A stretch of 34,397 nt of DNA from Streptomyces sp. WM6378 (GTDB taxonomy: Bacteria > Actinomycetota > Actinomycetes > Streptomycetales > Streptomycetaceae). Of this stretch, positions 15,542 through 23,038 are shown one piece after another. Each line of letters opens with the position of its first letter. Position 1 is the stretch's first letter. Below the pieces are notes generated by a model that did no database searches, was not told the DNA's origin, and worked only from the letters and a program-made list of their open reading frames with translations. The translations under genes and the position numbers were made by a program. The stretch is from contig NZ_LGDD01000344.1 in assembly GCF_001279695.1 (NCBI RefSeq), forward strand, positions 1 to 34,397, written 5' to 3'.

Positions 15542-16585
15542 ATGCGCGCCACCGTCATCCACGCCCCCCACGACATCCGGGTGGAGGAGGTGCCGGACCC
15601 GAAGGTCCAGGTGTCCACCGACGCGGTCGTCCGCGTCCTGCGGGCCTGCATCTGCGGCAGCGACCTGTGGGCCTACCGCGGCGAGTCCGCCCGGCAGCCC
15701 GGGCAGCGCATCGGGCACGAGTTCCTCGGCATCGTCGAGGAGGCCGGCCCCGAGGTGCGCGGGTTCAGCAAGGGCGACCTGGTCGTCGCGCCCTTCGTCT
15801 GGTCGGACGGCACCTGCGACTTCTGCTCGGAGGGCCTGACCACCTCCTGCCCGCAGGGCGGGTTCTGGGGCTCGGTCGGCTCCGACGGCGGCCAGGGCGA
15901 GGCCGTACGTGTTCCGTTCGCGGACGGCACCCTCGTCAAGCTGCCCGCCGACGCCGCATCCGACGACCACCTGCTGACCGCGCTCCTCGCGCTGTCCGAC
16001 GTCATGGGCACCGGCCACCACGCGGCCGTCGGCGCGGGCGTCACGCGCGGCTCGACCGTCGCCGTCGTCGGTGACGGCGCCGTCGGCCTGTGCGGGGTGC
16101 TCGCCGCCAAGCGGCTCGGCGCGGAGCGCATCATCGCGCTCGGCCGCCACCAGGTCCGTACCGACATCGCGAAGCTCTTCGGCGCCACCGACGTCGTCGC
16201 CGAGCGCGGCGAGGCGGCCGTCGCCGCGGTGCGCGAGCTGACCCGCGGCCAGGGCGCGCACTCGGTCATCGAGGCCGTCGGCACCGAGCAGTCCATGCGC
16301 ACCGCCGTCGAGATCACCCGCGACGGCGGCGCCATCGGCTACGTCGGCGTCCCGCACGGCTCCGGCACCGGCCTCGACCTCGGCGTCATGTTCGACCGCA
16401 ACATCGCGCTGCGCGGCGGCGTCGCCCCCGTGCGCACCTACATCCCCGAGCTGCTCGCCGACGTGCTCGACGGCACCATCGACCCGTCCCCGGTCTTCGA
16501 CCTCACGGTCGGCATCGAGGGCGTGCCGGGCGGCTACCAGGCGATGGACGACCGCACCGCGCTCAAGGTCCTCGTCAAGCCGTAG
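15542..16585 (+). CDS. Zinc-dependent alcohol dehydrogenase (MDR family)
   Basis: This is a 347-aa medium-chain dehydrogenase. Catalytic zinc ligands are Cys38 (CICGSD) and the GHE motif (IGHEFLG). The Rossmann domain carries VVGDGAVGL near residues 174-182. The structural-zinc lobe reads DGTCDFCSEGLTTSC, with only three of the usual four cysteines; the first is replaced by Asp. The protein resembles alcohol/threonine-type dehydrogenases that act on primary alcohols or aldehydes. It follows the lysoplasmalogenase by 18 nt and ends before a strong terminator, so it is probably the last gene of the di-iron/lysoplasmalogenase unit. Confidence 0.9.
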   Translation: MRATVIHAPHDIRVEEVPDPKVQVSTDAVVRVLRACICGSDLWAYRGESARQPGQRIGHEFLGIVEEAGPEVRGFSKGDLVVAPFVWSDGTCDFCSEGLTTSCPQGGFWGSVGSDGGQGEAVRVPFADGTLVKLPADAASDDHLLTALLALSDVMGTGHHAAVGAGVTRGSTVAVVGDGAVGLCGVLAAKRLGAERIIALGRHQVRTDIAKLFGATDVVAERGEAAVAAVRELTRGQGAHSVIEAVGTEQSMRTAVEITRDGGAIGYVGVPHGSGTGLDLGVMFDRNIALRGGVAPVRTYIPELLADVLDGTIDPSPVFDLTVGIEGVPGGYQAMDDRTALKVLVKP

Positions 16586-16598
16586 TACGTATGCCGAA

Positions 16599-16625
16599 GG
16601 GGCCGCCCGCAGAACGGACGGCCCC
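16599..16625. terminator. Bidirectional terminator between convergent genes
   Basis: GGGGCCG (16599-16605) pairs with CGGCCCC (16619-16625), with extra CCG/CGG pairing inside the loop. It lies 13 nt after the dehydrogenase stop and 13 nt from the stop of the convergent protease gene, so it can end both transcripts. Confidence 0.7.
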
Positions 16626-16638
16626 CTCAACTCCCTCG

Positions 16639-18180
16639 CTACTTCACGGCGTTGAGGGCATTGGTAATGCCCACACCGTAGAAGCCGTTGTAGAACGTGC
16701 CGCCCTGGCAGACCGCGTCCGCCTTGCCGTCACCGTCGATGTCGTACGGCGTCGTGCACGGCGTCCGGTCCGCCTGCAGCGCGAGCAGCGCCTTGATCTG
16801 AGCCGCCGAGGCGTGCGGGTGCTGCGACTTCAGCAGGGCCGCCACACCCACCACATGGGGCGTCGCCATCGACGTACCGGCCATGTAGGCCCAGGTGCCG
16901 CCCGGGACCGGGCCCAGGATCAGGCCGCTGGTGGCCGGGGCCTGCGGCGGCTGGTAGGCGGTCGAGTCGCCGCCCGGGGCCGCGATGTCGATCACGCCGA
17001 GGCCGTAGTTGGAGAACGACGACTTGAGGCCCTTGGCGCCGGTCGAGGCGACCGTCACCACGCCGGGCAGCTGGGTCGGGATGTCCAGGCACTCACGCGG
17101 GTTGATCACCCGGCTGCCCGGAGTCGTGTCGTTGGGGCTCGAAGGGTCGGTGAGGGAGTCGGCCGCGAAGTCGTTGTTCTCGTTGCCGGCGGCCGCCACG
17201 TTGACCGTGCCCTTGGACTCGGCGTACTTCGACGCCCGGGTGATCGCGTCGACCAGCGCCTTCTGGTCGGGGTCGTTCTTGCAGTTGAAGTACCAGGGGT
17301 CGGTGTAATAGCTGTTGTTCGTCACGTCGATGTGGTGCTCGGCCGCCCACACGAAACCGCAGACCACGGCCTCCGTGTAGAAGAAGCTGCCGCCCTGCGT
17401 CGACACCTTGATGGCCGCGACCTTCACGCCGGGCGCGACCCCGGTGATGCCGACGCCGTTCTTGGCGCCCGCGATCTCACCCGCCACATGGGTGCCGTGC
17501 GGGGAGCCGCCGGTGGTGAACGGGCGCCAGGCGCCGTCCGTGGTGTCCGGCTTGCCGGTGATGCAGCTGACCGACTTGGCGCGGTCGAAGTTGGGCGCGA
17601 TGTCGGGGTGGGTGTCGTCGACACCGGTGTCGATCACGCCGACGGTGACCTTGGAGCTGCCCAGCGTCTTCTCGTGCGCCTTGTCCGCCTTGATCGCCTT
17701 CAGGTCCCACTGGAGCGGCTCAAGGGGATCCTCACCCGGCGCGGCCTTCGCGGACGCGGCCTTCAGGTCCTCGGCGGTGAGCTTCTTCGGCATGCCCACA
17801 TCGGTGGTGGACTGCGCGGGCAGCGGAGCCGTCCGCGTCGCACCCGCCGAATCGACGCCCTTGACCTCGCGGATCGTCTTCGCGAAGTCCGCGTTGGCGG
17901 AGTGCACGACGAGCACGCCGATCTGGTCGTACGCCTGGAGCACCGAGCCGCCCGCATCGGCGACGGCTCTCTGCACCCGGGCCGAATTCCCGTGCCCGGG
18001 GCGGATGTTGACGATGTAGCTCAGCTCGGGCCCGGCCGTCTGCGCGGCCTTCGCGCTCGACGGACCGATGCCGAAGGAAGCGGCCGAAGCCGTGCCGGGA
18101 AGCAGCGCCAGAGCGGCGGCGGTGGCCAGGCCCGCCGAGGCGGCGACGGCGCGGCGCGTACGGGAGATGTGCAACGGCAT
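16639..18180 (-). CDS. Secreted S8-family serine peptidase (subtilase)
   Basis: This is a 513-aa preproprotein. A signal peptide occupies about residues 1-35: basic SRTRRA, hydrophobic core, then ASA|AS. A propeptide of inhibitor I9 type covers roughly residues 48-130. The catalytic domain has Asp184 (VIDTGVDDTHPD), His228 (HGTHVAG) and Ser437 (GTSMATPH), with the usual NNSYY and AAAGNEN strands. A C-terminal DGDGKADAVC stretch may bind calcium. It is exported and self-activated, and probably degrades extracellular protein during growth on complex media. The start is set by the signal peptide. It is divergent from the acetate-uptake genes. Confidence 0.93.
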   Translation of the reverse strand: MPLHISRTRRAVAASAGLATAAALALLPGTASAASFGIGPSSAKAAQTAGPELSYIVNIRPGHGNSARVQRAVADAGGSVLQAYDQIGVLVVHSANADFAKTIREVKGVDSAGATRTAPLPAQSTTDVGMPKKLTAEDLKAASAKAAPGEDPLEPLQWDLKAIKADKAHEKTLGSSKVTVGVIDTGVDDTHPDIAPNFDRAKSVSCITGKPDTTDGAWRPFTTGGSPHGTHVAGEIAGAKNGVGITGVAPGVKVAAIKVSTQGGSFFYTEAVVCGFVWAAEHHIDVTNNSYYTDPWYFNCKNDPDQKALVDAITRASKYAESKGTVNVAAAGNENNDFAADSLTDPSSPNDTTPGSRVINPRECLDIPTQLPGVVTVASTGAKGLKSSFSNYGLGVIDIAAPGGDSTAYQPPQAPATSGLILGPVPGGTWAYMAGTSMATPHVVGVAALLKSQHPHASAAQIKALLALQADRTPCTTPYDIDGDGKADAVCQGGTFYNGFYGVGITNALNAVK

Positions 18181-18543
18181 GGGGTCTCCATGGGGTTGGC
18201 GGAACTCTCGATGCGTACGTAGGTGAAGAACCCGGGAAGGGCGAGGACAACTGCTCCGGCACCGGAACCGCCCGGGGCATTGAGCAGTGAAGCTATCGCC
18301 GATCATCTCGACGGATCAACGTTTTGTGCCGAGTCCGCGAAGAAAGTCGCGTACTCGACCCGGCGGGCGCGCGGAACGCGCCACGCGCCGGCAGGGGATG
18401 CGCCACGGAGAAAAAACGGCCGGACTGAACCGAGACGCCCCGCGCTCCGTGCCGTTGTCAGGGGGACCGCATCCAGCCCCACAGCGAGGACCCCTATGTC
18501 CGAACTTTCCGTTCCCGCCGCATCCGCATCGCGAGGAGATTCC
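18181..18543. other. Divergent intergenic region between protease and acetate-uptake genes
   Basis: There is no gene of coding character in these 363 bases. The last 48 bases (18496-18543) are open in the DUF485 frame from an ATG, but only about half of their codons end in G or C, so I read them as leader. A GGCGCG-cggaa-CGCGCC hairpin lies at 18366-18382 and an A6 run near 18412. A clear -35/-10 pair for either direction is not evident. Confidence 0.5.
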
Positions 18544-18909
18544 GTGGCCACCGACGCGCCGCCGCCCGAAGCCGGGACGGACCCCCGTCCCGCCCAGCCC
18601 AGCACCGAGGCGTTCACCGCGGTGCAGCAGAGCGCGGAGTTCGGCGAGCTCCGCCGCGCGCACCGCTCGTTCGCCTTCCCGCTGACCATCGGCTTCATCG
18701 TCTGGTACCTGCTGTACGTGCTGCTGTCCAACTACGCGGGCGGCTTCATGGGCACCAAGCTCATCGGCAACATCAACGTGGCCTTCGTCTTCGGCCTCGC
18801 CCAGTTCCTGACCACGTTCCTCATCGCCTGGTTCTACTCGCGGCACGCCGCCGCGAAGCTCGACCCCAAGGCCGAGGCCATCAAGTCCCGCATGGAGGCC
18901 GACGCATGA
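18544..18909 (+). CDS. DUF485 membrane protein, partner of the acetate symporter
   Basis: This is a 121-aa protein with two membrane helices (FAFPLTIGFIVWYLLYVLL and VAFVFGLAQFLTTFLIAWFY). Between them lies the DUF485 stretch SNYAGGFMGTKLIGNIN, and the tail is charged and helical (AKLDPKAEAIKSRMEA). DUF485 proteins regularly precede ActP-type symporters (YjcH-ActP in E. coli). The GTG at 18544 is favoured: GAGGAG lies 6 nt upstream, and codon bias begins only here. The alternative ATG at 18496 has its own GAGGA site but low G/C at third positions after it. The stop overlaps the next start (ATGA at 18906). Confidence 0.85.
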   Translation: MATDAPPPEAGTDPRPAQPSTEAFTAVQQSAEFGELRRAHRSFAFPLTIGFIVWYLLYVLLSNYAGGFMGTKLIGNINVAFVFGLAQFLTTFLIAWFYSRHAAAKLDPKAEAIKSRMEADA

Positions 18910-20534
18910 GCCCCGCCCTCGTTCCTCTCGCCGCCTCCGCGACCACCGAGCACCGGCCGCTGATCATCACCCTGTTCGCGGTGTTCGTCGCCGCGACCCT
19001 TGCCATCACCGTCTGGGCCGGCCGGCAGACCAAGAACGCCTCCGACTTCTACGCGGGCGGCCGCCAGTTCACCGCCTTCCAGAACGGCCTCGCCGTCTCC
19101 GGCGACTACATGTCGGCCGCGTCGTTCCTCGGCATCGCCGGAGCCATCGCGCTGTTCGGCTACGACGGCTTCCTGTACTCCATCGGCTTCCTGGTCGCCT
19201 GGCTGGTGGCGCTCCTCCTGGTCGCCGAGCCGCTGCGCAACTCCGGCCGCTACACGATGGGCGACGTGCTCGCCTACCGGATGCGCCAGCGCCCGGTCCG
19301 CACCGCGGCCGGCGCCTCCACCATCGTCGTCTCGATCTTCTACCTGCTCGCGCAGATGGCCGGCGCGGGCGTGCTCGTCTCCCTGCTGCTCGGCATCACC
19401 ACCGACGCGGGCAAGATCCTCATCGTCGCCCTGGTCGGCGTCCTGATGATCGTGTACGTCACCATCGGCGGCATGAAGGGCACCACCTGGGTCCAGATGG
19501 TCAAGGCGGTGCTGCTCATCGCGGGCGCGATCCTGATGACCTTCCTGGTGCTGCTGAAGTTCCACTTCAACGTCTCCGACCTGCTCGGCACGGCCGCCGA
19601 GAAGAGCGGCAAGGGCTCGGCCTTCCTGGAACCCGGCCTGAAGTACGGAGCGAACGGCACCTCCAAGCTCGACTTCATCTCGCTCGGCATCGCGCTGGTC
19701 CTCGGCACCGCGGGCCTGCCGCACATCCTGATCCGCTTCTACACGGTGCCCACCGCGAAGGCCGCCCGAAAGTCCGTGAACTGGGCGATCGGCATCATCG
19801 GCGCCTTCTACCTGATGACGATCGCGCTCGGCTTCGGCGCGGCCGCGCTCGTCGGACCCGCCGCCATCAAGGCGCAGAACCCGGCGGGCAACACCGCGGC
19901 CCCGCAGCTCGCCGAGTACCTGGGCGGCGGCGTCGGCACCACGGGCGGGGCGACGCTGCTCGCGGTGATCTCGGCGGTCGCCTTCGCGACCATCCTGGCC
20001 GTCGTCGCCGGCCTCACCCTCGCCTCGTCCTCCTCCTTCGCGCACGACATCTACGCCAACGTCATCCGCAAGGGGAAGGCGACCGAGAAGGAGGAGATGG
20101 GGGCCGCCCGCTGGGCCACCGTCTTCATCGGCGCGATCGCGATCGTGCTCGGCGCCTTCGCCCGCGACATGAACGTGGCCGGTCTGGTCGCGCTCGCCTT
20201 CGCGGTCGCCGCCTCGGCGAACCTGCCGACCATCCTGTACAGCCTGTTCTGGAAACGCTTCACCACCCAGGGCGCGCTGTGGTCGATCTACGGCGGCCTG
20301 TTCAGCTCGGTGTTCCTGGTGCTGTTCTCGCCCGTCGTCTCCGGCAACCCGAAGACGTCGATGTTCAAGGGCGTCGACTTCCACTGGTTCCCGCTGGAGA
20401 ACCCGGGCCTGATCTCCATCCCGCTCGGCTTCCTGCTCGGCTGGATCGGATCGCTCCTGTCCAAGGAGGAGCCCGACGCCGGCAAGTACGCCGAGCTGGA
20501 GGTCAAGTCCCTCACGGGCGTCGGCGCCCACTGA
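18906..20534 (+). CDS. actP: Cation/acetate symporter (solute:sodium symporter family)
   Basis: This is a 542-aa protein with about 13 membrane helices. SSS-family motifs include the first-helix stretch after RPLIITLFAVFVAATLAITVW, ASDFYAGGRQFTAFQNG, SGDYMSAASFLGI, and GTAGLPHILIRFYTVPTAKAARKSV. These match ActP/MctP carriers that take up acetate and other short monocarboxylates with a cation. The start overlaps the DUF485 stop, so the two are translated together. A strong 15-bp hairpin downstream ends the unit. The symbol is by homology to E. coli ActP; pyruvate or propionate could also be substrates. Confidence 0.92.
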   Translation: MSPALVPLAASATTEHRPLIITLFAVFVAATLAITVWAGRQTKNASDFYAGGRQFTAFQNGLAVSGDYMSAASFLGIAGAIALFGYDGFLYSIGFLVAWLVALLLVAEPLRNSGRYTMGDVLAYRMRQRPVRTAAGASTIVVSIFYLLAQMAGAGVLVSLLLGITTDAGKILIVALVGVLMIVYVTIGGMKGTTWVQMVKAVLLIAGAILMTFLVLLKFHFNVSDLLGTAAEKSGKGSAFLEPGLKYGANGTSKLDFISLGIALVLGTAGLPHILIRFYTVPTAKAARKSVNWAIGIIGAFYLMTIALGFGAAALVGPAAIKAQNPAGNTAAPQLAEYLGGGVGTTGGATLLAVISAVAFATILAVVAGLTLASSSSFAHDIYANVIRKGKATEKEEMGAARWATVFIGAIAIVLGAFARDMNVAGLVALAFAVAASANLPTILYSLFWKRFTTQGALWSIYGGLFSSVFLVLFSPVVSGNPKTSMFKGVDFHWFPLENPGLISIPLGFLLGWIGSLLSKEEPDAGKYAELEVKSLTGVGAH

Positions 20535-20558
20535 CGTACATCCGCACCGCCCATGGCC

Positions 20559-20592
20559 GAGGCCGTGTCGTAGAGTCCTACGACACGGCCTC
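20559..20592 (+). terminator. 15-bp perfect hairpin after the acetate symporter
   Basis: GAGGCCGTGTCGTAG (20559-20573) and CTACGACACGGCCTC (20578-20592) pair without mismatch around AGTC. There is no T-tract. It lies 25 nt past the symporter stop and about 115 nt before moaA. Terminator is the best reading. The inner TCGTAG-agtc-CTACGA core could also be a regulator site. Confidence 0.75.
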
Positions 20593-20708
20593 GCTGCACC
20601 TCGTGACAATCGGCCCCTCCAGTTGTCGGACGCAACGCGTAGGCTCGGGTGTATACGCATTCGACGGATGTGCGACTGACCTTCGACGGACAGGGGAGGG
20701 GGCCCACA

Positions 20709-21698
20709 GTGCTCATCGACACCTACGGCCGAGTGGCCACTGACCTGCGTGTCTCACTCACCGACCGGTGCAATCTGCGGTGCACGTACTGCATGCCGGA
20801 AGAGGGTCTGCAGTGGCTGGCCAAGCCCGATCTGCTGACCGACGACGAGATCGTCCGCCTCATCCGCATCGCCGTCACCGACCTCGGTGTGAATGAGGTC
20901 CGCTTCACCGGCGGCGAGCCGCTCCTGCGCCCGGGCCTGGTCGGGATCGTCGAGCGCTGCGCCGCCCTGGAGCCGCGTCCCAAGATGTCGATCACCACCA
21001 ACGGCATCGGCCTCAAGCGCACCGCGACCGCCCTGAAGGCGGCCGGTCTCGACCGCGTCAACGTCTCCCTTGACACCCTGCGGCCCGACGTTTTCAAGAC
21101 ACTGACCCGCCGCGACCGCCACAAGGACGTCATCGAGGGCATGGAGGCCGCCCGCGAGGCAGGCCTCACCCCGGTCAAGGTCAACGCCGTCCTGATGCCG
21201 GGCCTCAACGACGACGAGGCCCCCGACCTGCTCGCCTGGGCCGTCGAGCACGACTACGAGCTCCGCTTCATCGAGCAGATGCCGCTCGACGCCCAGCACG
21301 GCTGGAAGCGCGACGGCATGATCACCGCCGGCGACATCCTGGAATCGCTGCGTACGCGCTTCACGCTCGCCCCCGAGGGCGACGACGAGCGGGGCTCCGC
21401 GCCCGCCGAGCGCTGGTTGGTCGACGGCGGCCCGCACACCGTGGGCGTCATCGCCTCGGTGACCCGCCCGTTCTGCCGGGCCTGCGACCGCACCCGGCTG
21501 ACCGCCGACGGCCAGGTGCGCACCTGCCTGTTCGCCCGCGAGGAGTCCGACCTGCGCGCGGCCCTGCGCTCGGACGCCGGTGACGAGGAGATCGCCCGGC
21601 TGTGGAAGCTGGCGATGTGGGGAAAGAAGGCCGGTTCCGGTCTGGACGACCCCTCGTTCCTGCAGCCCGACCGCCCGATGTCAGCGATCGGCGGCTGA
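20709..21698 (+). CDS. moaA: GTP 3',8-cyclase, molybdenum cofactor biosynthesis
   Basis: This is a 329-aa radical SAM enzyme. The SAM cluster is Cys21-x3-Cys25-x2-Cys28 (DRCNLRCTYCM). The GTP-site cluster in the C-terminal domain shows CRACDRTRLTADG...RTC. The protein ends with the essential Gly-Gly (SAIGG). It converts GTP to 3',8-cH2GTP, the first step of molybdopterin synthesis. The GTG at 20709 is chosen because GGGAGGGGG lies 7 nt upstream, the MLIDTYGR start matches what I recall for homologues, and codon bias upstream is poor. The last 18 bases overlap the convergent small gene. The symporter hairpin separates it from the gene before. Confidence 0.95.
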   Translation: MLIDTYGRVATDLRVSLTDRCNLRCTYCMPEEGLQWLAKPDLLTDDEIVRLIRIAVTDLGVNEVRFTGGEPLLRPGLVGIVERCAALEPRPKMSITTNGIGLKRTATALKAAGLDRVNVSLDTLRPDVFKTLTRRDRHKDVIEGMEAAREAGLTPVKVNAVLMPGLNDDEAPDLLAWAVEHDYELRFIEQMPLDAQHGWKRDGMITAGDILESLRTRFTLAPEGDDERGSAPAERWLVDGGPHTVGVIASVTRPFCRACDRTRLTADGQVRTCLFAREESDLRAALRSDAGDEEIARLWKLAMWGKKAGSGLDDPSFLQPDRPMSAIGG

Positions 21699-21938
21699 GC
21701 CGGCCGACTCCCACTCGGCGAGCGTCACGACATCCTTCAAGAAGCCCCGTACGCCCAGGAATTGGGAGAGGTGCTCGCGGTGCTCGTCGCAGGCGAGCCA
21801 CGTCTTGCGCCGCTCCGGCGTGTGGATCTTCGGGTTGTTCCAGGCCAGGACCCACACGGCGGCGGCACGGCAGCCCTTGGCGGAACAGCTGGGGGTCTCG
21901 TCAGTCGTCTCGTCACTCACAGAGACATTGTCCGTCAT
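21681..21938 (-). CDS. Small conserved actinobacterial protein (sometimes labelled 'acetone carboxylase')
   Basis: This is an 85-aa soluble protein. After a variable acidic N-terminus of about 17 residues, it has CSAKGC, then AAVWVLAWNNPKIHTPERRKTW, LACDEHREHLSQFL and VRGFLKDVV. Three cysteines (C18, C23 and the C of LACDEH) with H in DEHREH suggest a small zinc site. I recall such proteins annotated as acetone carboxylase, which the length rules out as an enzyme name. A GTG at 21920, preceded at 6 nt by GACAAT, is an alternative leaderless start giving 79 aa. Its 3' end overlaps moaA tail to tail, and its 5' leader carries a terminator-like hairpin. Confidence 0.8.
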   Translation of the reverse strand: MTDNVSVSDETTDETPSCSAKGCRAAAVWVLAWNNPKIHTPERRKTWLACDEHREHLSQFLGVRGFLKDVVTLAEWESAGSAADR

Positions 21939-21950
21939 GCGACCCCGTAC

Positions 21951-21993
21951 AAAAGGCGACGCCGAGCAGCCACGGGGGGAGCTGCCCGGCGTC
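21951..21993 (-). terminator. Hairpin with T-run just upstream of the small conserved gene
   Basis: On the minus strand GACGCCG-x-GCAGC (7+5 bp, one mismatch) folds with its partner at 21958-21970 around a 10-nt loop and is followed by GCCTTTTG. It ends about 13 nt before the ATG at 21938. It could terminate the DUF3099 transcript or attenuate the downstream gene. Confidence 0.55.
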
Positions 21994-22115
21994 GGTCCGT
22001 CGCTCCGACGGGGGATGCGGAGCGCCTACGAAGTATGTCATGGGGGACCCGGTGTGGTGCACCGGAACTTCATGATTGATCTGAGGTTTTCCTGAGCTTC
22101 GCGGACGGTGACGGA
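21994..22115 (-). other. Structured gap between two minus-strand genes
   Basis: No gene is supported. It holds two more perfect hairpins: CCGTCG/CGACGG (21997-22011, 3-nt loop) and CCGGTG/CACCGG (22049-22065, 5-nt loop). Together with the hairpin at 21958-21993 they form a three-hairpin leader or a small RNA candidate. Confidence 0.4.
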
Positions 22116-22490
22116 TCAGCCTTGTTCGCGTGAAGGCCACTCCTGGTCACCGGCCGTGGGTTCCGTGGGGGATTCCGCCGAGCCGCCCGTCGGGGCCGCG
22201 CCCAGCGCCGGCCGGCTCGGGGCGGGGATGAAGGTGGAGGGCAGCGAAGTCACGTTCTCCCGGCCCGCGTTGGCGAACACGACCGCCACATAGGGCAACA
22301 GCGCGCCGAGCACCAGCGTCACGATGGCGACAGGACGCTCGATGTTCCACAGCACCGCGGTCAGCACCACCGAAACGGTGCGGATCGACATGGAGATCAC
22401 ATACCGGCGCTGCCTGCCGCGGACGTCCTCGGCGAGCCCCTGACGGGCCCCGGTGATCCGGAAGACCTGGCCGCTGCGCTGCTTCCGCAT
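22116..22490 (-). CDS. DUF3099-type membrane protein
   Basis: This is a 124-aa protein beginning MRKQRSGQVFRITGARQGLA. Basic residues RGRQRRY precede two membrane helices (VISMSIRTVSVVLTAVLWNI and PVAIVTLVLGALLPYVAVVFANA). A variable, Pro/Ser-rich cytoplasmic or surface tail follows. The RQRRYxxSMxIRTxxV pattern and two-helix plan fit DUF3099, a widespread actinobacterial family of unknown role. The ATG at 22490 is used; a GTG directly before it (22493) is equally possible. It is divergent from the leader ORF/GlsB unit, with about 145 bp between, and is followed by the structured gap. Confidence 0.85.
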   Translation of the reverse strand: MRKQRSGQVFRITGARQGLAEDVRGRQRRYVISMSIRTVSVVLTAVLWNIERPVAIVTLVLGALLPYVAVVFANAGRENVTSLPSTFIPAPSRPALGAAPTGGSAESPTEPTAGDQEWPSREQG

Positions 22491-22635
22491 CACGTTCCAC
22501 CACCCGAGTTCCACGGCGGGCTCTCCCCGGCCCGCACCTTTATCACCGTACGCCCGGGCTCCGCCGGGTTCGAGACCGGGGCGGCTCTTACCTGCGCGGA
22601 TGCCGCAGTGCGTACCACGTAGGGAGGTGTCCGAC

Positions 22636-22695
22636 ATGCGCCGTACGGAGTACGGGCTGACACTGGCTGAACCTGCTCACGTCGAGCCGTACTAG
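22636..22695 (+). CDS. Candidate 19-aa leader peptide upstream of the GlsB-type gene
   Basis: ATG 22636 follows a near-ideal Shine-Dalgarno (GGGAGGTG, 6 nt spacing) and opens a 19-codon frame, MRRTEYGLTLAEPAHVEPY. Its TAG stop merges with the AGGAGG site of the next gene (ACTAGGAGGCAGCCATG). Third-position G/C is about two-thirds, lower than neighbours but not decisive. The layout suggests a translated leader whose translation controls or couples to the membrane protein. I do not recognise the peptide. Confidence 0.5.
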   Translation: MRRTEYGLTLAEPAHVEPY

Positions 22696-22704
22696 GAGGC
22701 AGCC

Positions 22705-22980
22705 ATGGGCTGGTTGTGGGCCATCATCGTGGGATTCGTGCTCGGTCTCATCGCCAAGGCGATCATTCCCGGCAAGCAGCACAGTCCGCTCTGGTTGACC
22801 ACCATCTTCGGCATCATCGGCGGCATCGTGGGCAACTCGATCGCCCGGGCGATCGGGATCGCCGAGACCAAGGGCATCGACTGGGGCCGGCACGGCCTGC
22901 AGGTCGCGGCCGCCGTCGTCATCGTCTTCCTCGGCGACATGCTGTACATGGCGCTGCGCGGCAACAAACAGCGTGCCTGA
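22705..22980 (+). CDS. GlsB/YeaQ/YmgE-family stress-response membrane protein
   Basis: This is a 91-aa protein with three membrane helices: WLWAIIVGFVLGLIAKAIIPG, WLTTIFGIIGGIVGNSIARAIG and LQVAAAVVIVFLGDMLYMAL. The GLIAKAIIPGK and GIIGGIVGN blocks are the transglycosylase-associated/GlsB family signature. Family members are induced by envelope or general stress, and in enterococci glsB neighbours gls24. Here the Asp23/Gls24 cluster is 20 kb away. It is translated from AGGAGG overlapping the stop of a 19-codon ORF. A 13-bp terminator hairpin follows. Function beyond stress association is unknown. Confidence 0.92.
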   Translation: MGWLWAIIVGFVLGLIAKAIIPGKQHSPLWLTTIFGIIGGIVGNSIARAIGIAETKGIDWGRHGLQVAAAVVIVFLGDMLYMALRGNKQRA

Positions 22981-22988
22981 CGGGCAGG

Positions 22989-23025
22989 ACGAAGGGGCGG
23001 TCCCGCAGCGGAACCGCCCCTTCGT
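22989..23025. terminator. 13-bp perfect terminator between convergent genes
   Basis: ACGAAGGGGCGGT (22989-23001) pairs fully with ACCGCCCCTTCGT (23013-23025) around 11 nt. The A-rich 5' arm and T-containing 3' arm make it suitable in both directions, for the GlsB-type gene and for tyrS. Confidence 0.8.
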
Positions 23026-23038
23026 ACGTGTGCGAGCC

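Noticed and set aside
20649..20708. Longer moaA start at GTG 20649
   Set aside because: There is no ribosome-binding site and codon bias is poor; the GGGAGGGGG-preceded GTG at 20709 gives the usual family N-terminus.
21950..22080. Small minus-strand frames (an 11-codon MKF... frame and an overlapping MTYFVG... frame) in the gap before the small conserved gene
   Set aside because: There are no ribosome-binding sites, codon bias is weaker than in neighbours, and the region is better explained by three hairpins.
22564..22581. A tRNA T-arm-like GGTTCGAGACC sequence
   Set aside because: The flanks do not form a 5-bp T stem and no acceptor, D or anticodon arm can be built around it.
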